Program-made: the position numbers and the translations under genes | In this document: piece by piece, positions 8,717-18,858 of the stretch | Layout: each line of letters starts with the position of its first letter | Numbering within the stretch: the stretch's first letter is position 1 | Assembly: GCA_905221605.1 (NCBI GenBank) | Contig: CAJNDS010002512.1 | Coordinates: 124,001-188,000, forward strand | Length of the DNA: 64,000 nt | Origin: Symbiodinium natans | Taxonomy: Eukaryota > Sar > Dinophyceae > Suessiales > Symbiodiniaceae | Direction: 5' to 3' | Notes under the pieces: model-generated | Told to the model about the DNA's origin: nothing | Database searches by the model: none | The model's input: the letters and a program-made list of their open reading frames with translations, nothing else

Positions 8717-11700
8717 AACCTGGCTGCGTGTCAACAGGGGGCAGTCCCTCAGCAGGCCGTTTGAAGGTGCCTGGGGCTGCGGCGCCTGAAATCCGTGTGG
8801 CTGGGCTGTTGAATTCATTGCCTCGACTGGTGTTGCGATCGAAGTGCACTTTTGGGGCCTTTTTCGCTGATGCGATCCGCCAGCCCCGACACCCATCAGG
8901 GGCGACGTCACTCTTTTGGCCGATGCCGCTGCCCTACCCTGAAGTCTTCAGACCTGGAGCTGGCATCCGACAGGCTTGGAGGAAAAAGCTGATCAATGTC
9001 GCCATTGCGGCGCTGGATTGGTTGTTCCTGCAAAGGCCCAGCCGGGTGCCGGCCAGTATGGGAGCCGGGACGCCGCTGAGCAAACGCCAGTGGCAAATGG
9101 TGCAGCTTTTGGAGGAGCTGGTGGGTGACGACTATGAAAATTTTTCGCTAGTTCCGTCTGCTTTGGGACGGACAGCCTCGAAGCTGGAGGATCAGGACGC
9201 CACGCTGGGAGCTCTTCACCGAACTTTGTTGGCCACTGAGAGGGATCTTCCCCGTTACATGCGAGGGCTTGGAGCTGCGCATGGTGACACCTTCTCAACA
9301 AACCTGCTTGATCCGGAGGACGATGAGCCCCTGGACCATGGCAACGCCAATAGTACAGATGGTAGGCGCTCCTACGGCTGGATCACTGGCAAGCTCCGAG
9401 GCAAAAAGTTGATTGCAGCTAAAGAGATAGAGGCCGACCGAATCACTATGCCCCCTCCTCCTTCCTTCGACCCCTTGCCGTACATGGACAAGCATACAGC
9501 ACATGTCTTTGAGCATCCCCTGGAGCACAGAATGGCTGAACCCCGAGAACCTGCGCCCGCAAGGTCGTGCGTCATGGCATCCCGGCGCAACAAGCTGGAG
9601 TTGTACCGCACTTTGGCGAGGACAGGGAGACTTGGGATTCTGGAACCTCATGAGTGCTCATCGGGCATATCTTCCGGACTGTTCTCTGTGATAAAGGACC
9701 TGGAGCGAGACAGATTAATTCTGGACGGCCGAGGTGCGAACGTGTATGAGACACCATTGCACACATGGACAAAGGGCTTGGCTTGCGCTGACAAGGTCTG
9801 CCAGATTTATCTTCCTCCCGGTTGCGAGCTTCGAGCTTCAGGCCGGGATCTTCGCGACTTCTTTTACCAGTTTGTGGTGAGTCGTGAAAGGATGGTTCGC
9901 AACTGCTTGGCAGGCACTTTGAACAAGGAGGAGCTGCAGTATGTCTTCGGCGACATTCCAGGCCTTCCGTCTAAAGCTCGAGTAGGGCTGTCGACGCTGG
10001 CTATGGGAGACTGCAGCGCGTGCGAGTATGCCCAGTGCTCTCACCTCGGTGTCCTCAGAGCAGCCAATGTCTTCTCTGTGGAAGAATTAATCTCTCTTGC
10101 TACCCCAGTGCCGCGAACCCCTTGCATGGTAGGAGTCATCATCGACGACTTGATTGTCTTGGAGGAGGTCCTGGCTACAGCTGGCAAGGCAGGGGATGGC
10201 TCAGGCGGGACCCATGCCAGCTTGACATTTGCTACTCGTGGCTTGTTGAAGAGCCTATGTGGATCTTGGACCTCGGTTCTTCTGGTCAGGCGCAGAATGC
10301 TCTCTGTGGTAGACCTACTCTTCGCAGCTGCGGACGGTGACGATCCCAATGTCGTCGTTAAGCTTTCGCCTTCTTTGATTGATGAGTTGTGGGTTCTTGT
10401 GTCTTTAGGTGCACTTTGTGTAGTTGACCTTCGCGCTGAGCCCGCAGACTTCATTGTGGCTACAGATGCGTCAGGATGGGGAGGTGCAGCTGTCAGAGCA
10501 TATGTTCCGCCGCATCTCGTTCTTGAATTCTGCCGGCACAGCTTGGCAAAGGGAACGTGGACCCATCTGCTTCCTGCAGGCCATGCTTGGCTTCGTGAGA
10601 AAGACCTGCTGAAGGTTGAGGATGAGCTGCCAAGCGGCGTGCCGCTGGAGCCGAATGAGCTTGCCTCGACCTTAGCCACATGCCTTCAGTATCAGGAGAG
10701 ATGGCGGAAGGGTTTTCGGCCGAACGAGCACATCAACTGCAAGGAGTTGCGAGCGTATCTTTTGGAGGAGTCGTACATAGCAAAGGCGCGGTCATCTGTT
10801 CGGCTGCTGAGTGGCCTGGACTCTCAGGTCGGGCTTGGCGCCTTGACCAAGGGCCGTGCCTCGTCGAAGGCCTTGAACAACATGCTGTCAGCCTCGCTGG
10901 GTCCTTACGTGTCATGCGGGATATATCCCCACTTCATGTACTTCCTCAGCGAGTTGAACCCCGGAGATGCCCCTACACGGGGTAAAGACCCTCCCCGCCC
11001 TTTGAGGCCATTGCCGGCCTGGTGGGCGCCTCTGGTTGCTGGAGCCCAAGCCCCTTTCGACGCTTGGATGCGGAGACAGCCTGGTGGCCCGGCTGCATTC
11101 GACTTTGGGCACCTAGCGTCGACGTCTGAGAGTGAGACGGCCCTCGTCGCTGATGGGCTGGAAAGCATGGGTGCCGTCGCGGAGTGCGAGCTCCCACTGG
11201 CTCCGGGGCGAGAGGACAACTCCATTCCATGTGAGGATTCGGCCTTCGGCCTTCGAGCGAAGCAGTTCATGTTCAAGGGCAAGCGGGCAAACTTCGAAGA
11301 GCGAGGGGCCCTTGACTTGTACGCAGGTTCAAAAGGGATTGCAAAGGCTCTCATTGAACTTGGGGCGCCGTGGGTCGCCACCTTCGAGCTCAACGATGGG
11401 CCAGAGCAGGATCTGCTGGACCCGACAGTGAGGGCTACAGTTGAGGCCATGATCGCAGGGAAGAAGGTGCGAGCAGTTGGACTGGCCCCCCCATGCAACT
11501 CTATGTCCACGGCTATCTCACCGCCGGTTAGGACCCTGCAATTCCCTCGCGGGGTACCTTGGCTCAGCGGTTCCATGCGGAAGAAGGTTAAGGACGCAAA
11601 CTCGCATGCAGCCTGGTGCGTTGAGCTCATCAAGCTATGTCAGGAGCATGGTGTGGAATGGTGGCTCGAACAACCCGACAGTTCATGGATGTGGAGGTTC

Positions 11701-13023
11701 ACGGGGTTCAAGAGTTATCGGCACCCCGCGGCTCCAACGCTGTGGCGCACTGATTTGTGCGTGTTCGGAACGCCCTGGCGAAAAAGAACGCGTTTGGCTA
11801 CCAGCCTGAGAGACTTGGCTGGACGCAGGGATTTTTGCCGATGCAGGTTGCCGCACGTCGTCCTCCGAGGCCGAAGTACAGAGTTCAGAAAGTCGTGGAC
11901 AGCTGTTGCTCAACCTTATCCAAAGGGCTTCGCGGCAAGTATTGGGCGAGCCGCCTGCCGCCAAGTCGGCTGGATGCCGGCCAGCGGGAAGTTCAACATT
12001 GCTGCGTGCGCGCGGTGCGGGCACAATCGCATCGGCGAGGCCTCTCTCCCAGGACCGCGCAAGAGGATTGGACCTAGATTGGGCAGTTTGGAGGCACATC
12101 CTTTGCAGACAGCTGTGACTCTGAAGTATGAGGAGAAGCTCTGGGAAGCCTTTCTGAACTGGTGCTTGTCTTACTTGTCTGACCCTTGTCTTGTCTTTTC
12201 CCTTTGTCCGGTCCTTGCCGCCATGGCCCTCCGTGCGTATGGGAACCTCTGCTACAGTTCTGGGCGCACTCTTTCGAGTTTCAGGCACTCCATCATAGCA
12301 GCTCAGAGACGCCTTCTGGGAGTAAAACCTTACCTGTCACTGGTGTGGGAGCTGGTGGGAAGATGGGAGGCCTTGGAACCGCCGGTTCACCGGTGCCCTG
12401 TGCCGGAGCCCATCGTGAAGGGGCTCTGCTATCTAGCGTGGATGTGGCAGCTGCGACGTTGGAGTGGAGTCACACTGCTGGCCTTTTACGGCCTTGCACG
12501 CATAGGCGAGGTGCTGAAGTGCAGGCGTCGAGATCTCCTTCTGCCTGCTGACCTGCTTGAAGATGGCTTGGACTGTGCTTTCCTTAACTTTTCTGCTTCC
12601 AAGACCTCAATGCGAGGGCGTCCCAAGGTCCAACACACAAAGATCGTGGTGCCGGCCATTGTTGCTTGGGTCTCGCAGGTTTTCTACGCATTGGGTCCCG
12701 ACGACTTGCTTTGGCCTGGGTCACCTAGCAGTTATCGTTACCGATGGGACTTTTTGTTACGCTGCTTGGAGGTACAAAAAGATTTGGGATTGACTCCGGG
12801 GGGCCTTCGAGGAGGCGGAGCGGTCCAACGTTATAGAGCGGGCGCGTCCCCAGTGGACATCCAATGGGCCATGCGTTTAAAGCATTTAGGGACGCTAGAA
12901 CATCATCTCCAAGAACTCGCTGCAGTCACTGCTTTGACTGACGTGCCGCCCTCTGGGAGAAACCGTATTCGTACAGCTGCTCAACTCTTTGACCTCAAAG
13001 CTGGTTCCCTGATATCCAGCTGA
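8713..13023 (+). CDS. pol: YR retroelement Pol: RT, RNase H, cytosine-methyltransferase-like domain, tyrosine recombinase
   Basis: This encodes 1436 residues from the ATG in the ATGA overlap. The reverse transcriptase has motif A RDLRDFFYQF (Asp 379 and 382), LSTLAMGD as a motif-B-like stretch, and motif C IIDDL (Asp 478/479). The DIRS-type RNase H follows: ATDASGWGG (Asp 585), NCKELRA (Glu 678), LDSQVGLGALTKGR (Asp 703) and NPGDAPTRG (Asp 752). The methyltransferase-like domain has ALDLYAGSKGIAKAL (motif I, about 866-880), LAPPCNSMS (motif IV, Cys 928), WWLEQPDSS (ENV-like, Glu 986) and FGTPWRKRTRL. A short Cys segment ending GEASLPGPR leads to the recombinase: GLARIGEV (Arg 1263) and GGLRGGGA (Arg 1366). 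The residue aligned with the tyrosine nucleophile in LEHHLQEL is His 1398 (CAT at 12904; TAT would be Tyr). RT spacing between motif C and RNase H looks short. DNA synthesis is plausible; strand transfer may be dead. Confidence 0.88.
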   Translation: MKPGCVSTGGSPSAGRLKVPGAAAPEIRVAGLLNSLPRLVLRSKCTFGAFFADAIRQPRHPSGATSLFWPMPLPYPEVFRPGAGIRQAWRKKLINVAIAALDWLFLQRPSRVPASMGAGTPLSKRQWQMVQLLEELVGDDYENFSLVPSALGRTASKLEDQDATLGALHRTLLATERDLPRYMRGLGAAHGDTFSTNLLDPEDDEPLDHGNANSTDGRRSYGWITGKLRGKKLIAAKEIEADRITMPPPPSFDPLPYMDKHTAHVFEHPLEHRMAEPREPAPARSCVMASRRNKLELYRTLARTGRLGILEPHECSSGISSGLFSVIKDLERDRLILDGRGANVYETPLHTWTKGLACADKVCQIYLPPGCELRASGRDLRDFFYQFVVSRERMVRNCLAGTLNKEELQYVFGDIPGLPSKARVGLSTLAMGDCSACEYAQCSHLGVLRAANVFSVEELISLATPVPRTPCMVGVIIDDLIVLEEVLATAGKAGDGSGGTHASLTFATRGLLKSLCGSWTSVLLVRRRMLSVVDLLFAAADGDDPNVVVKLSPSLIDELWVLVSLGALCVVDLRAEPADFIVATDASGWGGAAVRAYVPPHLVLEFCRHSLAKGTWTHLLPAGHAWLREKDLLKVEDELPSGVPLEPNELASTLATCLQYQERWRKGFRPNEHINCKELRAYLLEESYIAKARSSVRLLSGLDSQVGLGALTKGRASSKALNNMLSASLGPYVSCGIYPHFMYFLSELNPGDAPTRGKDPPRPLRPLPAWWAPLVAGAQAPFDAWMRRQPGGPAAFDFGHLASTSESETALVADGLESMGAVAECELPLAPGREDNSIPCEDSAFGLRAKQFMFKGKRANFEERGALDLYAGSKGIAKALIELGAPWVATFELNDGPEQDLLDPTVRATVEAMIAGKKVRAVGLAPPCNSMSTAISPPVRTLQFPRGVPWLSGSMRKKVKDANSHAAWCVELIKLCQEHGVEWWLEQPDSSWMWRFTGFKSYRHPAAPTLWRTDLCVFGTPWRKRTRLATSLRDLAGRRDFCRCRLPHVVLRGRSTEFRKSWTAVAQPYPKGFAASIGRAACRQVGWMPASGKFNIAACARCGHNRIGEASLPGPRKRIGPRLGSLEAHPLQTAVTLKYEEKLWEAFLNWCLSYLSDPCLVFSLCPVLAAMALRAYGNLCYSSGRTLSSFRHSIIAAQRRLLGVKPYLSLVWELVGRWEALEPPVHRCPVPEPIVKGLCYLAWMWQLRRWSGVTLLAFYGLARIGEVLKCRRRDLLLPADLLEDGLDCAFLNFSASKTSMRGRPKVQHTKIVVPAIVAWVSQVFYALGPDDLLWPGSPSSYRYRWDFLLRCLEVQKDLGLTPGGLRGGGAVQRYRAGASPVDIQWAMRLKHLGTLEHHLQELAAVTALTDVPPSGRNRIRTAAQLFDLKAGSLISS

Positions 13024-13130
13024 GTTTGGCTTTGCTTTTGGCTTCAGGACTTTCGGAACGTCAGCCTCTGGCTGACCGCGGTTGCTCGACAGCTGCCCCA
13101 ACTGCACCTGACCAGGCCTTCTGAAAGAGT

Positions 13131-13473
13131 GGATGCGGAGCTCTCCTTTGCGGCATCACTCCGCTACCAAAGGGTGGCTTGTGCCGAGATTTGCTCCAGA
13201 CACTACTTGATCATGGCGGCCGGCGAAAAAGCAAGGCCTTGAAGGAGGGAAAGCAATTAACATGTCTGTTCATGTTCATTGCCAACGACTGCAAGAATTT
13301 TGGCCCTCCCCCCCGTCCCTTGTGCTCATGCACTGCTGGGGATGCGGAGCTCTCCTTTGCGGCATCACTCCGCTACCAAAGGGTGGCTTGTGCCGAGATT
13401 TGCTCCAGACACTACTTGATCATGGCGGCCGGCGAAAAAGCAAGGCCTTGAAGGAGGGAAAGCAATTAACATG
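13131..13473 (+). repeat. Right split repeat B1-A2-B2 of the YR retroelement
   Basis: B1 (13131-13264) and B2 (13340-13473) are identical over 134 bp, offset 209 bp, starting GGATGCGGAGCTCTCC and ending AGCAATTAACATG. A2 lies between them: 13262-13304 matches the element's left end, and 13305-13339 (a C-rich stretch then TTGTGCTCATGCACTG) has no clear match there. The B1/A2 junction AATTAAC-ATG-TCTGTTC is what a circularised copy would show at its closure point. Confidence 0.88.
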
Positions 13474-16400
13474 GCTATTTTCGATTTTTATATGTAGTAG
13501 CAGCACGACTAACTAGCCAACTTAACTTTCTAACTCACTGACTACTAACTAACTCGTACTTCTCAGCCGCCTGTTGCAGCAGGTTGGCGCAGCATCTTCC
13601 TTGTGCCAATCGGCCTTTCGCCGATTTCGCTCAGCCACGCCCTGAACAGAAAATGCTCTTTGAGGGGGTTCGGGTTTGAGTTTGCAGGGCATGCAGCGTT
13701 AGGGTTCCAGACACACGTGCTGATTGCAATGGCAGCAGACGACGTTTGACAAAGCACTGACGGTCAGGTCGCTCAAACGGGCATGGCAGCGATTGCGGCC
13801 GGCAGTCAGCAGGCGGAAACTCGTTTGCCTAACCGCAAGGGTTTGCGAAGCAGTCTGCAAGGACGTCGGCTCGCTGCTGCAGGGCTCCGCTTTGGAAGAG
13901 TCGTTCAGCCGGGGTCTCTCAGGATGTTGCCTGGATTAGAACCAATAGCAATTACTAGAGAGTAGATCCCTTCTTAGGTCTGGGCGCCGACTTGACAGCC
14001 TCCTTCTTCGGGTCGACTGGAAGCTGGCTTCCTGCCGCGCGTCGGCGGCTCGACACTTGCAGCAGTAGCTCGGTAGTGGGCGTAGCGTGGCCGTTCTCGC
14101 CTGAAGCTCGTCCTCATCCTCGTTATATGGTGCTGTAGCCGCACCGTAGTCGTCGTAGCCTGTCGCATCCTGGCGCCATAGTTTTTTCCGCCACAGTGCT
14201 GCAGTGCTGCAGTGCTGCAGCTAGCCCGTGGTGCATATTTCATGTGATGTGCTTGACATCAGTTTCGCATGCAAGCCATTTTAGTGCCTTTTTTTGCATG
14301 CGACTGGCAGGGTGTCGAGCTATTGTGCAACCCCTAACTACAGGTGCCAAAACTGAAGCTCGAGTCACCAAAAGCTGCAACGTCCTGTACCGGTTCTTTC
14401 AACCAAAGGCCTGGCCTCTCGGAGCCGCACCTCGCAGAGCACAGGCGGCCGGATACTGTGATGCTTGTGGGTAGTCGCAGGCTGTCGTGCGATTTTTACG
14501 GGGATGTGCTACTTAGACTTGGGGCAGAAAGGAGTGCCCTAGTCCTAGGCAGTGTCGACCTACTTAAGAAGTACGCATTGCAACTCTCAGCTGTATGTTG
14601 CGCTGATTGTACTGCTTGCCATTCTCCTATAGATGCTTCCGGCTTCCATCTCCGACAGCCAGCATACTTCTGCCTACCAGTATCCACAATCCTGACTCTC
14701 CGTCTTCATTGTCTGAGCACCGTGCACCCCGCAGGATAGATTCAGCATGTTCAGTGTTGGCTGGGAAGAGTGAGCTGGGCAGAGCATGGGCACATTCCCA
14801 GTCCAATCGGAGTTCCACATGGTTGCATGACGAAAAAAAAAAGCAACGACAGGCCTGATCGATCAGGCTGAGGCTCGTGGAACGCAAGCTTCGCTGTTGC
14901 TTTGCACAGTTGAAGCGCGGAAGCTAAGAAAGTGTTTGTTTGGTTCCGGCATGGTGGTGACACATTGTGAGGACCTGATGGCATCAGCTGTGGTAGCATG
15001 GAGCGAGGAGGCTCGTGCAGCGCCGCGAATCACGTCAAGCTGCCAGTTCTGCGATGATGTTGGGGAGATGGGACTTTGATAGCGTGATCTTGAAGGGACT
15101 ATGAATGAGGCTCTGTGCGCATTCTTTGAAGCTCCGTGTCAACATAAGAGATATAAGAGATGCGAGAGCCGGTCTGAGCTGCCAGGCGCTTGTAAGAACA
15201 CGTCGAGGTCGAATGGCCGCTGGACCAAGTCCCTGAAACACCACAGCGCGCCACACCACATATCTGATATCCAAGATGCAATGTACTGAGGTCGGTCAGG
15301 GAGATGATTATGCGGTGAAACACCCACCGAGGCAGATATGCTCAGATAGCGGAAGCAAGACTGTTCTCTTGCTTTATGTCATGCGGTGCTGCTTGAGTGG
15401 TTGAACGTGCAGGTTACTTCCGGTCTTCTCAGGGCACGACCGCTCTTCCCATGTACGCGGCCTCATCTGTTTTAGGATGTTTTAGGTTTGCTCTGTTTTT
15501 GGGATTTGCTTGGAAAACCTAGGCCGAGCGGCAGGCACTGCTCCAGATCCTACGAGGACTGCGCGGAAGACACTAGACGCTTCATGACTCAGGCCGCTAT
15601 TCATGTTCAAGTGTGGCACAGGCATCTCTCCACTCTCTCCACGAGCAGCAGCGCGGAGAGAAGAAGGGAACGTTCGCGTAGCTGTTGCAAATTGCTGTGG
15701 GAAGCCTGCTGTTTCCGTCAATACCGGCAATTCATACTGTACTCCTCTCGGCAGCCTCGGCATGGCTGGATTGTAGGACATAGCAAGACGGCAGATGATG
15801 GCAAACTTGCAACGCAAAGCTTCGCATACCAAGAAACTGCCAATCCTTCTGGGCTCGCAGCTTTTGACATCCCGGGACTAGACATAGAGCCTACGGTCTG
15901 CGCGGTGCAGGCGCGTGGAATGTCGAAAAACATATTGGGCAGAGGCAAGGGAGATCGGAAAAGAGAAGAGGGCAATTTTCAATCACTGCAAAAAGCAGCC
16001 ACGCAAAGGATTACGCAGGTTCAAGAAGGGAGCCTGAGCATCGTGGGCAAGAGATATCTTGATGCTGTGAAGGTGCCAGAGAGTTGCAATGGCAGCTCCA
16101 GGCAGGCCGTGGAGTTGTATAGAGAATCGGCCGGCATATTCACCTGATGGCGTCTGCTTGTATGGATGCAGAGATGCAGTGTGAGCTACGGTTTGCGTGC
16201 TTCAGTACTCCTTCCTGTATCTACCCCATGAGCCTTCAAGTTTAACCTGACAGCGTACTGGCAAGGCCCGTCAGCTGGGTCAGCGAGGCCCTTCCGACTT
16301 CCACCAAGTGAGAATTTTCCTGAGCTTGCGTGAGCTTCTGAGAGCCCATGCGCCCGCGCAGACCCCGAGCGCAAGTGGTTTCCACCACGGCGCCATGCAC

Positions 16401-18162
16401 GCGGCTCAGCCCGACGTGACATTTGTGGAGTCTGTAGAGCACAATCCCGGCCCCATGTTGGGTTTTCTCACACTTGGATGAGGAACATTCTAACATCGTG
16501 GTATATGATGGTGTACGTAGATATATATACATATATATTGCCAGTATCACGTGGGTTCCCGCAGAAGCCGACCAGGTACGGCAGGCTATGGGCGAACCCT
16601 TCGCTTGGCACTCAGAGCTGAGTTGCGCAGTGTGAGTTGTTCGTTGAGGCTTTGAAGCTTCAGCCAGTTTTGGGCACTTCGGTTGCGGAGTGTGCAATAC
16701 GCCAAAAGGGAGTAGCATGGCCAATATCATCACAAGTCATCGGCGGACCTATGGTGCTCCATGCGGGGAAGTACAGACTTGAATGATCAGAACATGCCAT
16801 TACATATCTAAATACGTGTGTAGAAGCCATGGTAGTAGTATGAGAAAAGGAATGAACTGCGAGCGGTGACTTTGGCTTCAAGTGAGGCCTTGCGCCCGCT
16901 GGCCCAGCCCGGCCTGCCGCCGCGGGCCGAGAGGGGGGGAGAGGCCTCCGATATTTGGGGGGGGGGTTTCCGAAAATGTTGGCGGTCCTATTTTGGGTCT
17001 TTCAGGATGTGTCACTTTAATTCCCCATATACTTGTGGTTACGTTTACACATCTTCTACGGCCTGCTTCAATGGAAAGCGCCGCAATGCACATTTGTAGA
17101 CGATCCTCATGCGTGAGGATGCGGGGGGGATGAGGGATGTCAGCGAGTCGGAGAATCAGGTGCATTCAAAACGGGGCGCACTTTGGTTGTCTGCCTGACT
17201 TTCAAAGGTTCAGATATTACGTTCATATATGTTCATATACGTTCATGCCCCTGGAGCTGGTGGCCTTTGTGGGCTTCACAGTGCTCAGCGACCAAGGTCA
17301 GTGCAGTTCCTCGCATGGAGGCAGGATTCCGGCCCTGCACCACCGTGTTGATGGCACAGCTGGTGCATCACAAGCACTTTTGCAGAAGAGCCTTGAACGC
17401 CAGGCTCCAGTGATGGCTGCTCCCCCGGTGCAGAGGAGGAGGCAGGCGGTGCAATGAGCTTGAGACTACTTCTGAGAAGAAGTAATACACGCTTGCATAC
17501 CCTGCATGTTGGGCGAGTCGAGCTCGATATCTTCCCCACACTTTCCGTACGCGTCGCGCTTGCCCCTGTAGTTTTTCTGTCCCCGTTCCTTTCTTCCTTT
17601 CTTCCTTGCCCTCGTTCGCAGCATCTCGGCTCCGATGCCTTGGACGTGTCTGCGCAGTCCACCCGTAGAGGGCGGGCTGTCCTCTCCAAGAGCACCTGAG
17701 CAGAGAAAAGTTTTTCGGGGGCGTCTTTGGGGGCCTTCCTTCGGGGCCTTGGGATGAGTGGTTCTGACAAGCTTATATCTACTTGTCTGCTTTGCTAAGG
17801 AGGCAGCCGGCCTTTGCGCTTCATATTCTCCATATCCGAGGAACGTTCTGCGAGAAGGTGGGGGGGGGGGGGAGGAGCTTTAAACATGAGATTCTGGAGA
17901 CAATCATGCAGCTGGATATTGCCCAGGCGCTGGATTGTTGAGATCCGATGCGTAACTCGTCCGCACCAGTTCGTCCTTAGCTTCAAGCCGCAATTTGCTG
18001 AAAAGGAGACTGGTTGTTTTTTTTCCTGCTAAAAGAACTGACTCACTACACATGCAGCCACTTGGGTTCGGATCAGATCAACTTGCCCCCATCTGAAATC
18101 AAGACCAACCATCCATTATTGGACTTGCCATCGATTCAAGGGCCCCATCCTGTTCTTGCGCA
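13474..18162. other. Unassigned DNA
   Basis: I see no gene I can support. Open frames are short, overlap on both strands and lack domains. Visible items are a G-rich stretch with an imperfect inverted pair near 16950-17030 (GGGTTTCCGAAAATG on the left, TTAATTCCCCATAT on the right; a possible decayed MITE) and a poly-G run at 17859-17872. A direct CTGCAGTG triplication lies near 14200. Confidence 0.4.
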
Positions 18163-18858
18163 ATGGTACAGTTGATGAGGCGCCATGCTGGCGAACCACG
18201 CCGTCGGTCAGCAATGCTTTGTCCAGCGTTGGCAGTGGCCTTTTTCTTCGCCTTCATGGGTTCTCCAACAAGCTTCATTGCCCCAGCAAAAGGCGAAAAG
18301 GCAAAGACCCGCCCTTTGCTACCAGATGCAGGGCTTGCAATGGCAACTGCCGGGGCTACATTTCAGGCAGGTCTAAGTCCAGCACTAGCTCAGCAAGAGG
18401 CCTTTGTTTTTTTCGGCAAGAGCTCTGCAGACCTGTTCCCACTGTCAAATCTGAGCATATTGACGTGGCTGCTGTTGATCTTCGCCCCGGGCTGGGAGTA
18501 CACAAAGTCAGCTGCGCTGATTGCTCCTGTGGTCAATGCCGTGCTGTATGTCACCGTTCTGACCTTCTTGATCACCCATCCACCGCCAGATGCGCCAGCT
18601 GTGGATTTTGGTAGCCTGAGCTCCATTGTCACTGCGTTCCAGAATCCCGATGGTGTCTTCGCGGGCTGGCTGCACTACTGTGTCTTTGATCCGCTGGTGG
18701 GACTCGGTGAAGTGGTCGACAGCCAACAAAACAAAGTCCCACACTTTCTGGTGGTGCCGTGTCTCATTCTGACTTTGCTGTTTGGGCCGATGGGGTTTCT
18801 ACTTTACTTGGCCATCAGAACACTGACCATTGCTTCACGTGCCGAGAGTAAGGCATGA
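18163..18858 (+). CDS. ABA4-like (DUF4281) plastid membrane protein, intact single exon
   Basis: This encodes 231 residues from ATG 18163 to TGA. The N-terminus is a dinoflagellate-type bipartite plastid presequence. A hydrophobic signal segment (MLCPALAVAFFFAFMG, residues 18-33) is followed by SFIAPAKG, an F-x-A-P start of a transit peptide, then a basic Ala-rich region. A second segment ending LSPALAQQ may be a processing region. The mature part begins near ADLFPLSN. It has three to four membrane segments (LTWLLLIFAPGW; SAALIAPVVNAVLYVTVLTF; FLVVPCLILTLLFGPMGF) and the family-type motifs GWLHYCVFDPLVG and GPMGFLLYL. ABA4 in plants is needed for neoxanthin formation from violaxanthin. In a peridinin alga a xanthophyll-pathway role is inferred, not shown. 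No intron interrupts it, consistent with a retroposed or intronless gene. Domain assignment is good; substrate is uncertain. Confidence 0.82.
   Translation: MVQLMRRHAGEPRRRSAMLCPALAVAFFFAFMGSPTSFIAPAKGEKAKTRPLLPDAGLAMATAGATFQAGLSPALAQQEAFVFFGKSSADLFPLSNLSILTWLLLIFAPGWEYTKSAALIAPVVNAVLYVTVLTFLITHPPPDAPAVDFGSLSSIVTAFQNPDGVFAGWLHYCVFDPLVGLGEVVDSQQNKVPHFLVVPCLILTLLFGPMGFLLYLAIRTLTIASRAESKA

Larger units (their letters stand above)
6165..13473 (+). mobile_element. Tyrosine-recombinase retrotransposon with split direct repeats (DIRS/Ngaro/PAT-like)
   Basis: The ends are defined by repeats. The first 43 bp (6165-6207) recur at 13262-13304. A 134-bp segment (13131-13264) recurs exactly at 13340-13473. 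The order is therefore A1 - ORFs - B1 - A2 - B2, the split-direct-repeat layout known for PAT/Ngaro-type YR elements. Both outer ends and the internal B1/A2 junction share ATG, which fits integration of a circular intermediate by recombination at a 3-bp identity. The inferred empty site is ..CGAGT-ATG-GCTATTTT... No staggered target duplication is seen, as expected for this class. Inside are four plus-strand ORFs: a membrane peptide, a Cys-containing protein, a Gag-like protein and Pol with RT, RNase H, a methyltransferase-like domain and YR. All four ORFs are open, and the two 134-bp B copies show no difference. Retrotransposition would nevertheless need a functional recombinase, and its nucleophile position is His here. 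Confidence 0.88.
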
